Positions 53,885 to 62,575 of a DNA stretch of 64,000 nucleotides are shown here, one piece after another. The notes below the pieces were generated by a model that did no database searches, was not told the DNA's origin, and saw nothing but the letters and a program-made list of their open reading frames with translations. The DNA lies in the NCBI RefSeq assembly GCF_017874215.1, contig NZ_JAGGLB010000002.1, forward strand, positions 372,001 to 436,000. The letters run 5' to 3'. Source of the DNA: Paenibacillus eucommiae (GTDB lineage: Bacteria; Bacillota; Bacilli; Paenibacillales; NBRC-103111). Position numbers and translations under genes: made by a program. Each line of letters opens with the position of its first letter. The stretch's first letter is position 1.

Positions 53885-55228
53885 TTATTTCTTTACCTTT
53901 TGAAGCGGTATAACTTTCCCGTCTTTATCCACTTTCGACTTGATGGACAGCTTCGTCAATCTTTCAAACAGCGCCGTTCCCAGCTCTGGGGTCATGATTT
54001 CAGGTCTAGCCAGGGTGTTCTTTATCGGTACTAATTGCAGGTTGCATTCTCTTTCCTTGCTGCATGTTGCTTCCAGAATAGCACTCTCCCAAGTTTTCTG
54101 AACTTCATTCAGTGTGAAAATAAAGTTACCCAGGCTGTAAGCAATCCATTTTCCTTTGTAGCTTTCCAAGCCCTGCAGAACATGCGGATGACTGGCCACG
54201 ATTAAATCTGCACCTGCATCAATAAAACGGTGAGCAAGATCCGTCTGATGCTCCACCGGATAATCAGTGCGCTCTACTCCCCAATGGGGAATAACGACAA
54301 CCAGATCAGCTTTCTCCCGGGCTTTCTTTATTTCTTCGACAGGCCTTTCGTGATTGTAAGCATCTGCTACTCCCGGATTATCAAAAGCTGCTTTCCAAGA
54401 ACCTTCGGGAACAAAGCGGCTAAAGCCTAAAAAAGCAATTTTGATCCCCTGCTTTTCTATGATGACCGATTTAAAAGCATCGTCGGCATTTTTGCCAGCA
54501 CCCACATATTTAATTCCCATTTTGTCGAGCTCTTTGAAGGTATCGAACAGTCCTTCTTTGCCGTAATCCAGAATATGATTGTTAGCAAGATTAACCAAAT
54601 CAAATCCGGCATCCTTGAAGGCCGGTAAGGCAAGCGGTGAGGAGCGGTACACATATTTTTCCTTGCTCTGTGCCTCTTCCCTTTTGGTTATGGGTGTTTC
54701 CAGGTTGGCGATCGTCAAATCGGCTTTCTGCAAGTACTCTTTTACGAATGAATAAGGATAATCATAGCCATTTTTTATTAATTGCTCTTCTACTCTATCA
54801 GCGAACATAACATCTCCGACAAAAGTAAGCTTTACTTTCGCGCCTGAAACAGGCGTTTGCGGCGCCACGGTTTGAGTGGGCTTAGCCGTTGGAAGCGGCA
54901 CTGTCGTTGCACCTGCCGGTGTAGTTGCAATAGCAGTCGCTTGTGGAGAAGGCTTCGCTGACTCAGATGGCTCATTAGTCGGCGTATTGGCCGGAGCAGT
55001 CTGTTCGGGCTCTTGTGAAGACCCTGGTGTGTTCGTGACATGATCCGTTGCCTGCGGATTTTCTGGCAGGTTTTCATTGTCCACAGCTTGTTTGGAACGA
55101 TTGGATTCATAGATGGAGAAAAGGACAATAATCAAACACAGCGCCGCAATGGATGCCCAGGCAGCCAGCCGTTTCGCTGGAACAGCGACTTTTGCTTTTT
55201 TACGTTTACGATCTGATCTGGATAACAT
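53885..55228 (-). CDS. CapA-family protein (poly-gamma-glutamate synthesis type)
   Basis: 447 aa. A basic N-terminus and membrane helix (residues 24-43) are followed by about 80 residues rich in Thr/Pro/Ser/Glu, a wall-spanning linker. The CapA metallophosphatase-like domain starts near 128: VGDVMFADRVEEQL, ANLETPITKREEA, NLANNHILDYG, VVIPHWGVER and VASHPHVLQG. No capB or capC is nearby, so this is probably one of the stand-alone CapA proteins whose role is unclear. Confidence 0.88.
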   Translation of the reverse strand: MLSRSDRKRKKAKVAVPAKRLAAWASIAALCLIIVLFSIYESNRSKQAVDNENLPENPQATDHVTNTPGSSQEPEQTAPANTPTNEPSESAKPSPQATAIATTPAGATTVPLPTAKPTQTVAPQTPVSGAKVKLTFVGDVMFADRVEEQLIKNGYDYPYSFVKEYLQKADLTIANLETPITKREEAQSKEKYVYRSSPLALPAFKDAGFDLVNLANNHILDYGKEGLFDTFKELDKMGIKYVGAGKNADDAFKSVIIEKQGIKIAFLGFSRFVPEGSWKAAFDNPGVADAYNHERPVEEIKKAREKADLVVVIPHWGVERTDYPVEHQTDLAHRFIDAGADLIVASHPHVLQGLESYKGKWIAYSLGNFIFTLNEVQKTWESAILEATCSKERECNLQLVPIKNTLARPEIMTPELGTALFERLTKLSIKSKVDKDGKVIPLQKVKK

Positions 55229-55547
55229 AGCAAACCCCTTTATACATAGCTTTTATTAGTATTTTTTCATCCTACTGTCAAATTATATCAGAAGTGAGCG
55301 GCAAAAGTAACTTCTACTCCAGACCTAATCTTCTTTAATTTGAAGAAATCGCTTTTTGGCGTCTGGTTTCTGAGCGAAAGAGAGAGTGACGATAAGGAAA
55401 ATGGGGACTTCCCCATAGATTCTATGAGTCAAACACGCACTAAAAAAAAGAAAGCACCCAATCTAGTAAATTGAGTGCTCTGCTCAAAAATTCCGTATAC
55501 ACTAGTTTACTACAAGTTCATTCGGTGCTAGGGTTTCAGCTTCATCG
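55229..55547. other. Intergenic gap with one terminator
   Basis: 319 bases. A minus-strand terminator (AGCACTCAAT pairing with ATTGGGTGCT, then a T run; about 55440-55482) ends the O-methyltransferase transcript. I see nothing else in this gap. Confidence 0.7.
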
Positions 55548-56186
55548 TTACCCGCGTACACGGGCGATAGCAAGACCATCATAGGCAGGTATAATCGTGC
55601 TATCCAGACGGTCATCCTGGGCTATCTGCTGATTAAATAATCGCATAGCCTGAATGGAGGCTTTCGTTTGGGCAGGATCCTGGACACGTCCATGCATCAG
55701 CGTATTGTCGCCTACAATAATTGCACCCGGATTAGCAAGCTTCAGCGCCCACTCTAAATAATTCGGATAATTAACTTTGTCGGCATCAATAAAGAAAAAA
55801 TCAAATTTTGCGCCTTCCTCCTGCAGCTTTTGCAAATGGACGAGCGCTTCCCCAACACGATATTCAACCAAGCTTCCCAATCCTGCATCGCTCAAATGCT
55901 GCCTGGCGACATCAGCAAACTCCTGCTTAAGCTCCAGAGATACGAGCAAGCCGTCCGGATCCAAGCCTCTGGCAATACATATGCCGCTATATCCTCCCAA
56001 TGCTCCTATTTCCAGTGCTCTCTTGGCTCCATTCATCTTTACAAGTAACGTCAACAATCTTCCATATCCGGGCGCTATCGAGATTTCAGGCATATTGCGG
56101 GTACGGATTCCTTCTTTCACCTTTTCCAGTACTGTATCCTGAGCAAATAATGCTTCTACATAATCTTCAGCAGTTTTAGATTCCAT
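55548..56186 (-). CDS. O-methyltransferase (Methyltransf_3 family)
   Basis: 212 aa. SAM site ALEIGALGGYSGICIARGL, acidic LVSLELKQEF and the metal-binding segments FFIDADKVNYPNYLEW and IIVGDNTLMHG are those of the caffeoyl-CoA/catechol O-methyltransferase family. Bacillales members include the tRNA hydroxyuridine methyltransferase TrmR, which is one possible identity; small catechols are another. AAGGAGG precedes the ATG. Divergent from the RNA methyltransferase gene. Confidence 0.85.
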   Translation of the reverse strand: MESKTAEDYVEALFAQDTVLEKVKEGIRTRNMPEISIAPGYGRLLTLLVKMNGAKRALEIGALGGYSGICIARGLDPDGLLVSLELKQEFADVARQHLSDAGLGSLVEYRVGEALVHLQKLQEEGAKFDFFFIDADKVNYPNYLEWALKLANPGAIIVGDNTLMHGRVQDPAQTKASIQAMRLFNQQIAQDDRLDSTIIPAYDGLAIARVRG

Positions 56187-56335
56187 CTTATTATTCCTCC
56201 TTAAACGACCACCTGTGAGGCTTGGGGAGATTGTAAATCAGCCCCTTTTGTCCTATACTTGATTGTATGGTTTTTTACGAGGAAGTACAACTGTGTTCGC
56301 GAACGGATACGGATAGATAGGAAGGTATGTACATC

Positions 56336-57559
56336 ATGTCTCAGTTTGATCTTATTGCAACTACCCCCATGGGGCTTGAAGCCGTTGCAGCCCGGGAAAT
56401 TCGTGATTTGGGCTATACGGATGTAACCGTTGAGAATGGCCGCGTCATTTTCAAAGGAGATGAGCTGGCGATTTGCCGGGCAAATTTATGGCTGCGCACA
56501 GCGGATCGTATTCTTATCAAGATGGGCCAATTCGAAGCCCGCACTTTTGATGAATTATTTGAGGGGACCAAAGCTCTAGCCTGGCCTGATTGGATACCCA
56601 ATGACGCGGAGTTCCCTGTTCAGGGACGCTCTTATAAATCGCAGCTTTCCAGTGTACCTGCCTGCCAGGGCATCGTGAAGAAGGCGGTTGTGGAAAAAAT
56701 GAAGCTGCGCAGCGGCACCGAGTGGTTCGCCGAAACGGGCGCCCGCTATGTGATTGAAGTCGCGCTGCTGAACGACGTGGCGACGCTGACCATCGACACC
56801 ACTGGCCCCAGCCTCCACAAGCGCGGCTACCGTAAGCTTGTGACCGAGGCTCCGCTCAAGGAGACTATGGCTGCAGCTTTGGTGCTGCTTAGCCGCTGGC
56901 GGCCTGAGCGGCCGCTCTACGACCCGTTCTGCGGGTCGGGAACGATTCCGATCGAGGCGGCGATGATCGGTTGGAATATTGCGCCGGGCCTCCGGCGCGA
57001 CTTCCCCAGCGAGCTGTGGGACAACATCCCACCCGAGCTGTGGGAGCAGGCCCGCGAAGAGGCCTACGACTCCGTACGCGACGATTTCCCGCTGGACATC
57101 GTCGGCTCTGACATCGATAGCAGCGCCATCGATGTCGCCTTGGCCGCCGCCAAGGCGGCCGGGCTTGCCGGACAGCTCCACTTCCGAGTGGAGCCTGTGG
57201 CCAAAGCCCGCCCGCGCGGCGACTATGGCTGCCTGATCACCAATCCCCCCTATGGGGAGAGGCTTGGTGATCAGCAGGATGCCCTGCAGGCGCTGCGCCA
57301 GCTAGGTTCGCTAACGAAGAAGCTGCCTACGTGGAGCGTCTTCGTGCTAAGCCCGGACAAACAGTTGGAGTCCAGCATGGGAGGGCGACGTGCCGATAAG
57401 AAGCGCAAGCTGTTCAACGGCCGCATTGAGTGCAATCTCGCGCAATTTCTGGGGCCATTGCCTCCAAGAAATTTCGTCCAGTCAGCACAAACTCACGCTT
57501 CTCAAGCTTCTGAATCTCCTCTATCTCAAACTGCACAAAATTCTGAGGGCAGGGATTGA
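56336..57559 (+). CDS. THUMP-domain class I rRNA methyltransferase (RlmL/YpsC-like)
   Basis: 407 aa from the ATG at 56336; an ATG at 56327 sits too near AGGAAGG. N-terminal ferredoxin-like and THUMP part (residues 1-160, DLIATTPMGLEAVAAREI), then a Rossmann methyltransferase with YDPFCGSGTIPIEAAMIG, VGSDIDSSAIDVA and catalytic ITNPPYGERLG (NPPY). It resembles the enzyme that makes m2G in 23S rRNA. Bases about 56680-57260 are markedly GC-rich; the ends are not. Confidence 0.9.
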   Translation: MSQFDLIATTPMGLEAVAAREIRDLGYTDVTVENGRVIFKGDELAICRANLWLRTADRILIKMGQFEARTFDELFEGTKALAWPDWIPNDAEFPVQGRSYKSQLSSVPACQGIVKKAVVEKMKLRSGTEWFAETGARYVIEVALLNDVATLTIDTTGPSLHKRGYRKLVTEAPLKETMAAALVLLSRWRPERPLYDPFCGSGTIPIEAAMIGWNIAPGLRRDFPSELWDNIPPELWEQAREEAYDSVRDDFPLDIVGSDIDSSAIDVALAAAKAAGLAGQLHFRVEPVAKARPRGDYGCLITNPPYGERLGDQQDALQALRQLGSLTKKLPTWSVFVLSPDKQLESSMGGRRADKKRKLFNGRIECNLAQFLGPLPPRNFVQSAQTHASQASESPLSQTAQNSEGRD

Positions 57560-57580
57560 TTCCTACATCCAAACAGATTA

Positions 57581-57631
57581 ACAAAGAAACCGCACCAGGA
57601 CTCGAAGTCCTAAGTGCGGTTTCTTTGTTAA
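57581..57631. terminator. Bidirectional terminator between convergent genes
   Basis: AACAAAGAAACCGCAC pairs exactly with GTGCGGTTTCTTTGTT; an inner GGACT-AGTCC stem forms the loop. Confidence 0.92.
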
Positions 57632-57653
57632 TGCAACTCCAGCTTTTGCAAGA

Positions 57654-58034
57654 CTAGCCTAAACTTACAGATCTTGATTTGAAATTCAAGCATTGATAGA
57701 GACGGACCAGAAATGCTTCAACCTGCGACCAGTTAAATCCGCGATCCGCTGTTTTCTTCTCGGACTCGGCAGTGTCCTGACTATGTAAATCCAGCAAATT
57801 GGACAGTGGAGCGCACTTGACGGAAAGCTTAACCTCGCCCTTCCAATAAAAGATCAGCATACTGCTTTTCCTGCCGTGAAACATCTCCACATCCCAGCAG
57901 GTCTCTTTCAAAGAATACTCCTCACGATTTATCAGCAGCTTGGGTCCTTCTGATGAAGGAATCAAGCGGGCAACGCTTTTACCGCTAAGGGAAGTCAATA
58001 CTTCCTCACTATGATTCATCCATTCTGTCTGCAT
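57654..58034 (-). CDS. Hypothetical protein under a c-di-GMP riboswitch (126 aa)
   Basis: ATG at 58034 with AAAGGGGG eight bases upstream; the longer frame to 58127 has no ribosome site. The protein is small, soluble and of mixed strands and helices: SVARLIPSSEGPKLLINREE, then MFHGRKSSMLIFYWKGEVKL, a short acidic loop, and a C-terminal helix (WSQVEAFLVRLYQCLNF). Two Cys, no signal peptide. I do not recognise the family. The riboswitch upstream implies control by c-di-GMP. Confidence 0.75.
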   Translation of the reverse strand: MQTEWMNHSEEVLTSLSGKSVARLIPSSEGPKLLINREEYSLKETCWDVEMFHGRKSSMLIFYWKGEVKLSVKCAPLSNLLDLHSQDTAESEKKTADRGFNWSQVEAFLVRLYQCLNFKSRSVSLG

Positions 58035-58189
58035 GCTGCAAGCCCCCTTTCTTACAATAAAATATTCATTAAAATAATAAAGATGAGCGCTCCAAGAGTT
58101 TACGCAGCACAACAGCGCTTTGAGCACAGTCGGCTTCGTAAATCTTGATTTTTCCCGCTAAAATAGCCCCACACACTTCTACAGGAGGG

Positions 58190-58300
58190 GTCCTAGTTAT
58201 ATTACCCTATCCTTCGGTAGCTGGCTGGCAGCACAACCTTGTCGGTCGAGTAAGCCCCTAATAGCTTTGCGTCGCTGGCTTTCGCCAGGTATGCCATTTA
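58190..58300 (-). promoter_or_regulatory. Cyclic di-GMP-I (GEMM-I) riboswitch
   Basis: On the minus strand: ACCTGGC-GAAA-GCCAG, a GNRA-capped stem, followed by the conserved GACGCAAAGC, then a second stem region ending GCCAGCCAGCTACCGAAGG. These are the hallmark P1b tetraloop, the GACGCAAAGC joint and the receptor-side segment of the GEMM-I class. The leader runs about 150 bases to the start at 58034. Whether it acts on transcription or translation is unclear; a weak GC stem lies at about 58165-58195. Confidence 0.82.
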
Positions 58301-58500
58301 TCGAGAAATATGATTAACGCATCATTACCCGGTCTGCGAAAGAAATACTACACTTAAGAATACGGGAAAATAGGCAACAGAAACATGGTCCATTTGCTCC
58401 ATTTTGTATACTTTAGTATAGTCTATTGGAACTGGATTTGCAATTAAAGTCGGAAAATGTTATCGAACAACCTTTATAAAACAGACAACGCTATTTCAAC

Positions 58501-58530
58501 TTGGTAATTTTTGCTGGAACAGCATATAAT
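58501..58530 (+). promoter_or_regulatory. Candidate promoter of the SDR epimerase gene
   Basis: TTGGTA, 18 bases, TATAAT, about 28 bases before the start at 58558. Confidence 0.5.
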
Positions 58531-58557
58531 AAGATCAAAGAAAACGGAGGTGAACCT

Positions 58558-59454
58558 ATGAAAATTATGATCACAGGAGGCTCTGGCTTTGTTGGTGGTC
58601 ACTTAATCCCCTTCTTGCAAAGCAATGGGCATCATGTGATTCTGGTTTCGCGGTCAGCTTCCACAGATTCAGGACTTGATGTTACGAAGGTGACTTGGAA
58701 TCAACTGCGAGAAGAATCAGCTGCTTTGGAAGGCATTGACGCCATTGTTAATCTAGCAGGTGAATCAATTAATCAGCGGTGGACCCCTGCGGCCAAGAAA
58801 CGTATCCTTGAATCCCGCCTTCAAGCTGCGGGACAGATTAGCGATTTCATTAACCGTCTCAAGGTCAAACCTAAGGTTGTCGTAAATGCATCCGGTATGT
58901 CTATCTACGGAGATTCGGAAACAGAAGCTTTCGACGAACGTAGTCCCCATCGCGTTGTAGATTTTTTATCAGGTATTGTCGAAAAGTGGGAACAGGCTGC
59001 TGATCAAATCAAAGGTACCCGGATTGTCAAAATCCGTATCGGTGTTGTTCTGGGCAATGACGGGGGCGCTTTTCCAAAAATGGCCCTGCCATACAAGCTA
59101 GGAATTGGCGGAAGAGTAGGCAGTGGTAAGCAGTGGATTTCCTGGGTTCATATCGAAGACATGGTCAGATTGATCGCTTATTGCATAGAGCACGAGACGA
59201 TTAACGGCCCCGTCAATGCAACAGCGCCAAGCCCGGTAACGAACGACCAATTCGGAAGAGCGATAGCGAGGTCGCTGCGTCGGCCGCATTGGTTTCCGGT
59301 CCCTTCTTTTATGATGAAGCTTGTTTTTGGTGAATTATCCACCCTCTTGTTGGATGGTCAGAAGGTTATCCCCCGCGCACTTCTTGAGCATGGCTTCACC
59401 TTTAAGTTTCCAGGCGTAGACCAAGCTTTGCAGGATCTCGCAGCTAACCGCTAA
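58558..59454 (+). CDS. TIGR01777-type NAD-dependent epimerase (SDR39U1/YfhF-like)
   Basis: 298 aa from the ATG at 58558 with CGGAGG upstream. Nucleotide site ITGGSGFVGGHLIPFL, then VNLAGESINQRWTPAAKKRI, the signature of this SDR subgroup, and ASGMSIYGDSETEAFDE with the Tyr. The C-terminal DUF1731 segment is VPSFMMKLVFGELSTLLLDG. Its substrate is not known in any organism I recall; B. subtilis YfhF is the counterpart. A terminator follows. Confidence 0.9.
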   Translation: MKIMITGGSGFVGGHLIPFLQSNGHHVILVSRSASTDSGLDVTKVTWNQLREESAALEGIDAIVNLAGESINQRWTPAAKKRILESRLQAAGQISDFINRLKVKPKVVVNASGMSIYGDSETEAFDERSPHRVVDFLSGIVEKWEQAADQIKGTRIVKIRIGVVLGNDGGAFPKMALPYKLGIGGRVGSGKQWISWVHIEDMVRLIAYCIEHETINGPVNATAPSPVTNDQFGRAIARSLRRPHWFPVPSFMMKLVFGELSTLLLDGQKVIPRALLEHGFTFKFPGVDQALQDLAANR

Positions 59455-59488
59455 GCCGGGAACTGGCTGGAGGCGTAACGCTTCTCAG

Positions 59489-59519
59489 TAAAAGAGCCTC
59501 CGGCTGGAGGGCTCTTTTC
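59489..59519. terminator. Terminator after the epimerase gene
   Basis: AAAAGAGCCTCC pairs with GGAGGGCTCTTTT around GGCT; it also faces the convergent HesB gene. Confidence 0.85.
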
Positions 59520-59553
59520 GTTTCACTTTATGTATTTCGCGGCTTTCTGGGCA

Positions 59554-59856
59554 TTAATGGTCTCCGTGATTGCCCTTGCTCGGATTCGTAATCATAAAGC
59601 CTTCCTTCGGCAAATAAAAATAATCAATACGTATGCCGTCAAGCAATGGCTCGTCCTTGTCCAACAGGACATCAATGCCCTTATCGGTGCTAACAACAAC
59701 GTCATTGTCCGATTTATCATCAAGACCAAGGCTGTAATGAGCATGATCTCCATGTTTATGTGTGACCTGGATACGAACCATCAAGTTTTGGTTCTCTTCA
59801 TTCTGTAGCTCCGATAGAAGTACTTTTGCTGCACTGCGGGAAATTTTGACGTTCAT
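59554..59856 (-). CDS. HesB/IscA-like protein without cysteines
   Basis: 100 aa. The N-terminal MNVKISRSAAKVLLSEL and a strand-rich core fit the Fe-S_biosyn (HesB) fold, and the end (GIRIDYFYLPKEGFMITNPS) aligns with the region where A-type carriers have their Cys-x-Cys. There is no Cys at all, so it cannot hold a cluster in the normal way. There are four His in the chain, three of them (HKHGDH) together. Similar Cys-free members occur in Bacillales. Function unknown. Confidence 0.82.
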   Translation of the reverse strand: MNVKISRSAAKVLLSELQNEENQNLMVRIQVTHKHGDHAHYSLGLDDKSDNDVVVSTDKGIDVLLDKDEPLLDGIRIDYFYLPKEGFMITNPSKGNHGDH

Positions 59857-60114
59857 TGTTCACATCTCCTGAAACATGTTTTATTCTTATTGTAAAGAAT
59901 CTGGGGATCGAAATCAACCATTGATCAATTGTCGATCTATGATTCATCATTCATTCACCAATCTTACATCAATGAATGACCAGCTATTGAGCAGCTATTG
60001 AACAACTAATTTAATACGAACTTGTCATTTGAACTGTATTTATTTAGTATGAACAGTAGGATATTTTCGAAAGCTCGTAAACATGCAAAGAGGAAAAGGA
60101 GCCACACAAACAAG

Positions 60115-60861
60115 ATGATAACTATAAAAACCAAGGAACAAATTGACAAAATGGGTGCTGCAGGCAAGATTCTCGCCGCCTGTCATCAGGAAATTGCCAA
60201 GATGATACGCCCTGGCATCGACAGCTGGGAGATTGACCAATTCGTTGAAGCCTTTCTCGCCAAGCATGGGGCAACACCGGAGCAAAAAGGCTACCGCGGC
60301 TACCAATACGCTACCTGCGCTTCTGTCAACGACGTGATTTGTCACGGCTTCCCGAGCAAAACGCCCCTTCTTGAGGGAGATATCGTTACGATCGATATGG
60401 TCGTAAACCTCGACGGCTGGCTGGCCGATTCTGCCTGGTCCTATGCAGTGGGAAATATTTCTGCAGAAGCCCAAAAGCTGCTTGATGTGACCAAGGAATC
60501 CCTTTTTAAAGGCATTGAGCAAGCAGTCATCGGAAACCGTATAGGTGACGTATCTCATGCTATCCAAGCTTATGCCGAAGCACAAGGCTTCTCCGTCGTC
60601 CGTGATTTTATTGGGCATGGTATTGGCCAGCTGATGCATGAGGACCCACAGGTGCCACATTACGGCCCTGCTGGAAGAGGCGTCCGTCTTAAGGAAGGCA
60701 TGGTCTTTACGATTGAACCTATGATTAACGTAGGCAAGTATTTTTCCAAAGTCGATTTGGATGGATGGACAGCGCGCACTGTGGATGGCAGCCTTTCCGC
60801 TCAATATGAGCACACAATAGCAATAACGGCCCAAGGACCGCTTATATTAACTCAGCTGTAA
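60115..60861 (+). CDS. map: Type I methionine aminopeptidase
   Basis: 248 aa from the ATG at 60115; AAAAGGAG lies 13 bases upstream, somewhat far. The five metal ligands are visible: Asp in DIVTIDMVV, Asp in WLADSAW, His in IGHGIGQLMH, Glu in FTIEPMI and Glu in QYEHTI. It removes the start Met from new proteins. The gene is away from the ribosomal protein cluster, where the main map gene usually sits, so this is probably a second copy. Confidence 0.92.
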   Translation: MITIKTKEQIDKMGAAGKILAACHQEIAKMIRPGIDSWEIDQFVEAFLAKHGATPEQKGYRGYQYATCASVNDVICHGFPSKTPLLEGDIVTIDMVVNLDGWLADSAWSYAVGNISAEAQKLLDVTKESLFKGIEQAVIGNRIGDVSHAIQAYAEAQGFSVVRDFIGHGIGQLMHEDPQVPHYGPAGRGVRLKEGMVFTIEPMINVGKYFSKVDLDGWTARTVDGSLSAQYEHTIAITAQGPLILTQL

Positions 60862-60913
60862 CTCGAATGCTCAAATACAATCAGGAACTTATCAGAAAAC
60901 CGGAGGGAATCAA

Positions 60914-62008
60914 GTGATTTCTTTTTATCGAAAATATTGGAGAACGGCCTTTGACATCGCCTTAATCGTTCTTACTGTTTACTTGTTCATGCTGCTTTTT
61001 AGCTATCTCTACAAAATTGCTACCCCTATATTTATGGCCTTTCTTATTTTTTGGATGATTGAACCACTTGCCCGGTTTCTGAACCGCCGGGGAATTCGCA
61101 AATCCATTGCTTCCGCTATATCCACCTTTGTGTTTATTACAATTATTTTAGGCGTCATTTTTGCCGCGAGCGTTATTTTTATTAATCAGATTACGACCTT
61201 TGCCGGTAAAATCGATGATTACAAGCTCGTTTTTCAAGAACAAATTGTTCAGCGGATTGGCGATCTCCAGGTGCAGCTTCAAGATAAGCTTCCTGCAGAC
61301 ATTGTGGATAAGGCAACGACCTACGCCTCGAATTTCACTGAAAAAGCGTCCGGTTTAGTAGCAGGTTTTTTCTCTGGCCTGATCGGTATGGTCACTTCCT
61401 TCTCCACCTTTATTATGAATTTTGTGATCGGTATCATCCTCGCCTATTTTCTCAGCATCGAGATTGATTCCTGGAAGAGGATCGCTACTGATAAGACACC
61501 AAAAACATTTAAAAGCGTATTTTTCTTTCTCAAAGAAAATGTGCTTAAAGGGATCATCTTTTACATTAAAGCGCAATTTAAGCTGATCTTTCTTACCTTC
61601 ATCGTTATTTTCATTACACTACTGCTGCTCAAAGTGAATAATGCATTCTCCATCGCCTTGCTTGCGGGCCTTTTCGATGTTCTACCGCTGCTTGGAGTGT
61701 CCACATTATTTATTCCCTGGATTGTGTACCTGTTCATTGTCGGCAATACATCTCTTGCTATTTGGCTTAGCGCTGTGCTGCTCGTCGTCATTTTGGTCCG
61801 GCAGATCATGGAGCCGAAAATAACAGGTGAATCCTTGGGTGTATCCGCATTTACTACACTGTCCTTTATGATTATTTCATTGTCCATATTCGGGATATCC
61901 GGCCTGATCCTGTCGCCTGTACTGATTATTTTGCTAAAAGCACTTTATGATCAGGGCTATCTGCAGCGATGGATCCACAAGCCTGAAGAAGAATATCCAA
62001 CTCAGTAA
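60914..62008 (+). CDS. AI-2E family membrane protein (YtvI-like)
   Basis: 364 aa from a GTG with GGAGG seven bases upstream. About eight membrane helices, starting IALIVLTVYLFMLLFSYLY. The family hallmark near the C-terminus is present (LAGLFDVLPLLGVSTLFIPW) and GESLGVSAFTTLSFMIISL. In Bacillus, YtvI relatives are annotated as sporulation-linked; others carry small molecules or ions. Substrate unknown. The truncated copy 5 of element A follows its stop. Confidence 0.87.
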   Translation: MISFYRKYWRTAFDIALIVLTVYLFMLLFSYLYKIATPIFMAFLIFWMIEPLARFLNRRGIRKSIASAISTFVFITIILGVIFAASVIFINQITTFAGKIDDYKLVFQEQIVQRIGDLQVQLQDKLPADIVDKATTYASNFTEKASGLVAGFFSGLIGMVTSFSTFIMNFVIGIILAYFLSIEIDSWKRIATDKTPKTFKSVFFFLKENVLKGIIFYIKAQFKLIFLTFIVIFITLLLLKVNNAFSIALLAGLFDVLPLLGVSTLFIPWIVYLFIVGNTSLAIWLSAVLLVVILVRQIMEPKITGESLGVSAFTTLSFMIISLSIFGISGLILSPVLIILLKALYDQGYLQRWIHKPEEEYPTQ

Positions 62009-62035
62009 AACACGCCTTGTGATGTCCATGGGTGT

Positions 62036-62150
62036 GTTTGGGACTTGTGGCGCTTAGGGAGAGAATGACTGTGGGCTCCAGCCGCTGTTAAAGTTTTGTT
62101 CCATTAAGCTCAAACGCAAATTTCAAACGAACAGCCAGCAATGGTTTTTC
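62036..62150 (+). repeat. Element A copy 5 (central deletion)
   Basis: Retains the 5' outer arm (GAATGACTGTGGGCTCCAGC), part of the inner arm (GCTGTTAAAG) and the 3' end (ACAGCCAGCAATGG); the 3' arms are lost. It lies within 30 bases of the AI-2E stop and reads in its direction. Confidence 0.8.
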
Positions 62151-62155
62151 TCTTA

Positions 62156-62313
62156 AGTTTAGAGGAGATTTCCTAGCGAGTGGGGACTGGGAATGTAGAC
62201 CGCGTGCAGCTGAGAAGGACCTGATGCTTTAACGATGTTTTTCATGTTTTTCATCGTTAAAAGCATTAGGTCCTCTCCACATTCTTACTTTAACGATGAA
62301 AAACATCGCTTAA
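62156..62313. repeat. Linker plus element B array, locus 4 (two palindromes)
   Basis: Linker at 62156-62226, nearly the same as at 15.8 kb. Unit 1 at 62227-62262 carries an extra TTTTTCATG repeat in its loop; unit 2 is at 62288-62313. Confidence 0.8.
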
Positions 62314-62401
62314 GTGAAGCACATGCTCCAAAGCTGGTCCCTTTCCACTTCAGGCATCCCAAAAACTTATACTTTCTAAACAAGTACAAAAAAACACAAA
62401 A

Positions 62402-62453
62402 TAAGGGCTGTCTCGCCAGTAGCAATGCTACTTCTGAGACAGCCCTATTTATG
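62402..62453. terminator. Bidirectional terminator between AI-2E and floT
   Basis: AGGGCTGTCTC pairs with GAGACAGCCCT, with an inner AGTAGCAATGCTACT stem. A and T stretches flank it. Confidence 0.85.
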
Positions 62454-62480
62454 CTAATTTATCTTCAGCCATATCATGTT

Positions 62481-62535
62481 TTCTGTTTTATAGCTTCTGT
62501 TTTATGGCTTCTGTTTTATGGCTTCTGTTTTAGTT
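62481..62535. repeat. Short tandem repeat, period 14
   Basis: TTCTGTTTTATGGC occurs about 3.7 times in a row with one base change, between the terminator and floT. Confidence 0.85.
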
Positions 62536-62575
62536 ACTTTTTGTTGCTATTTGCTGTCTGCTGACTTCTTGCTCC

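Noticed and set aside
56576..57181. 201-codon minus frame inside the rRNA methyltransferase gene
   Set aside because: Same GC-rich shadow effect; the plus frame has all methyltransferase motifs.
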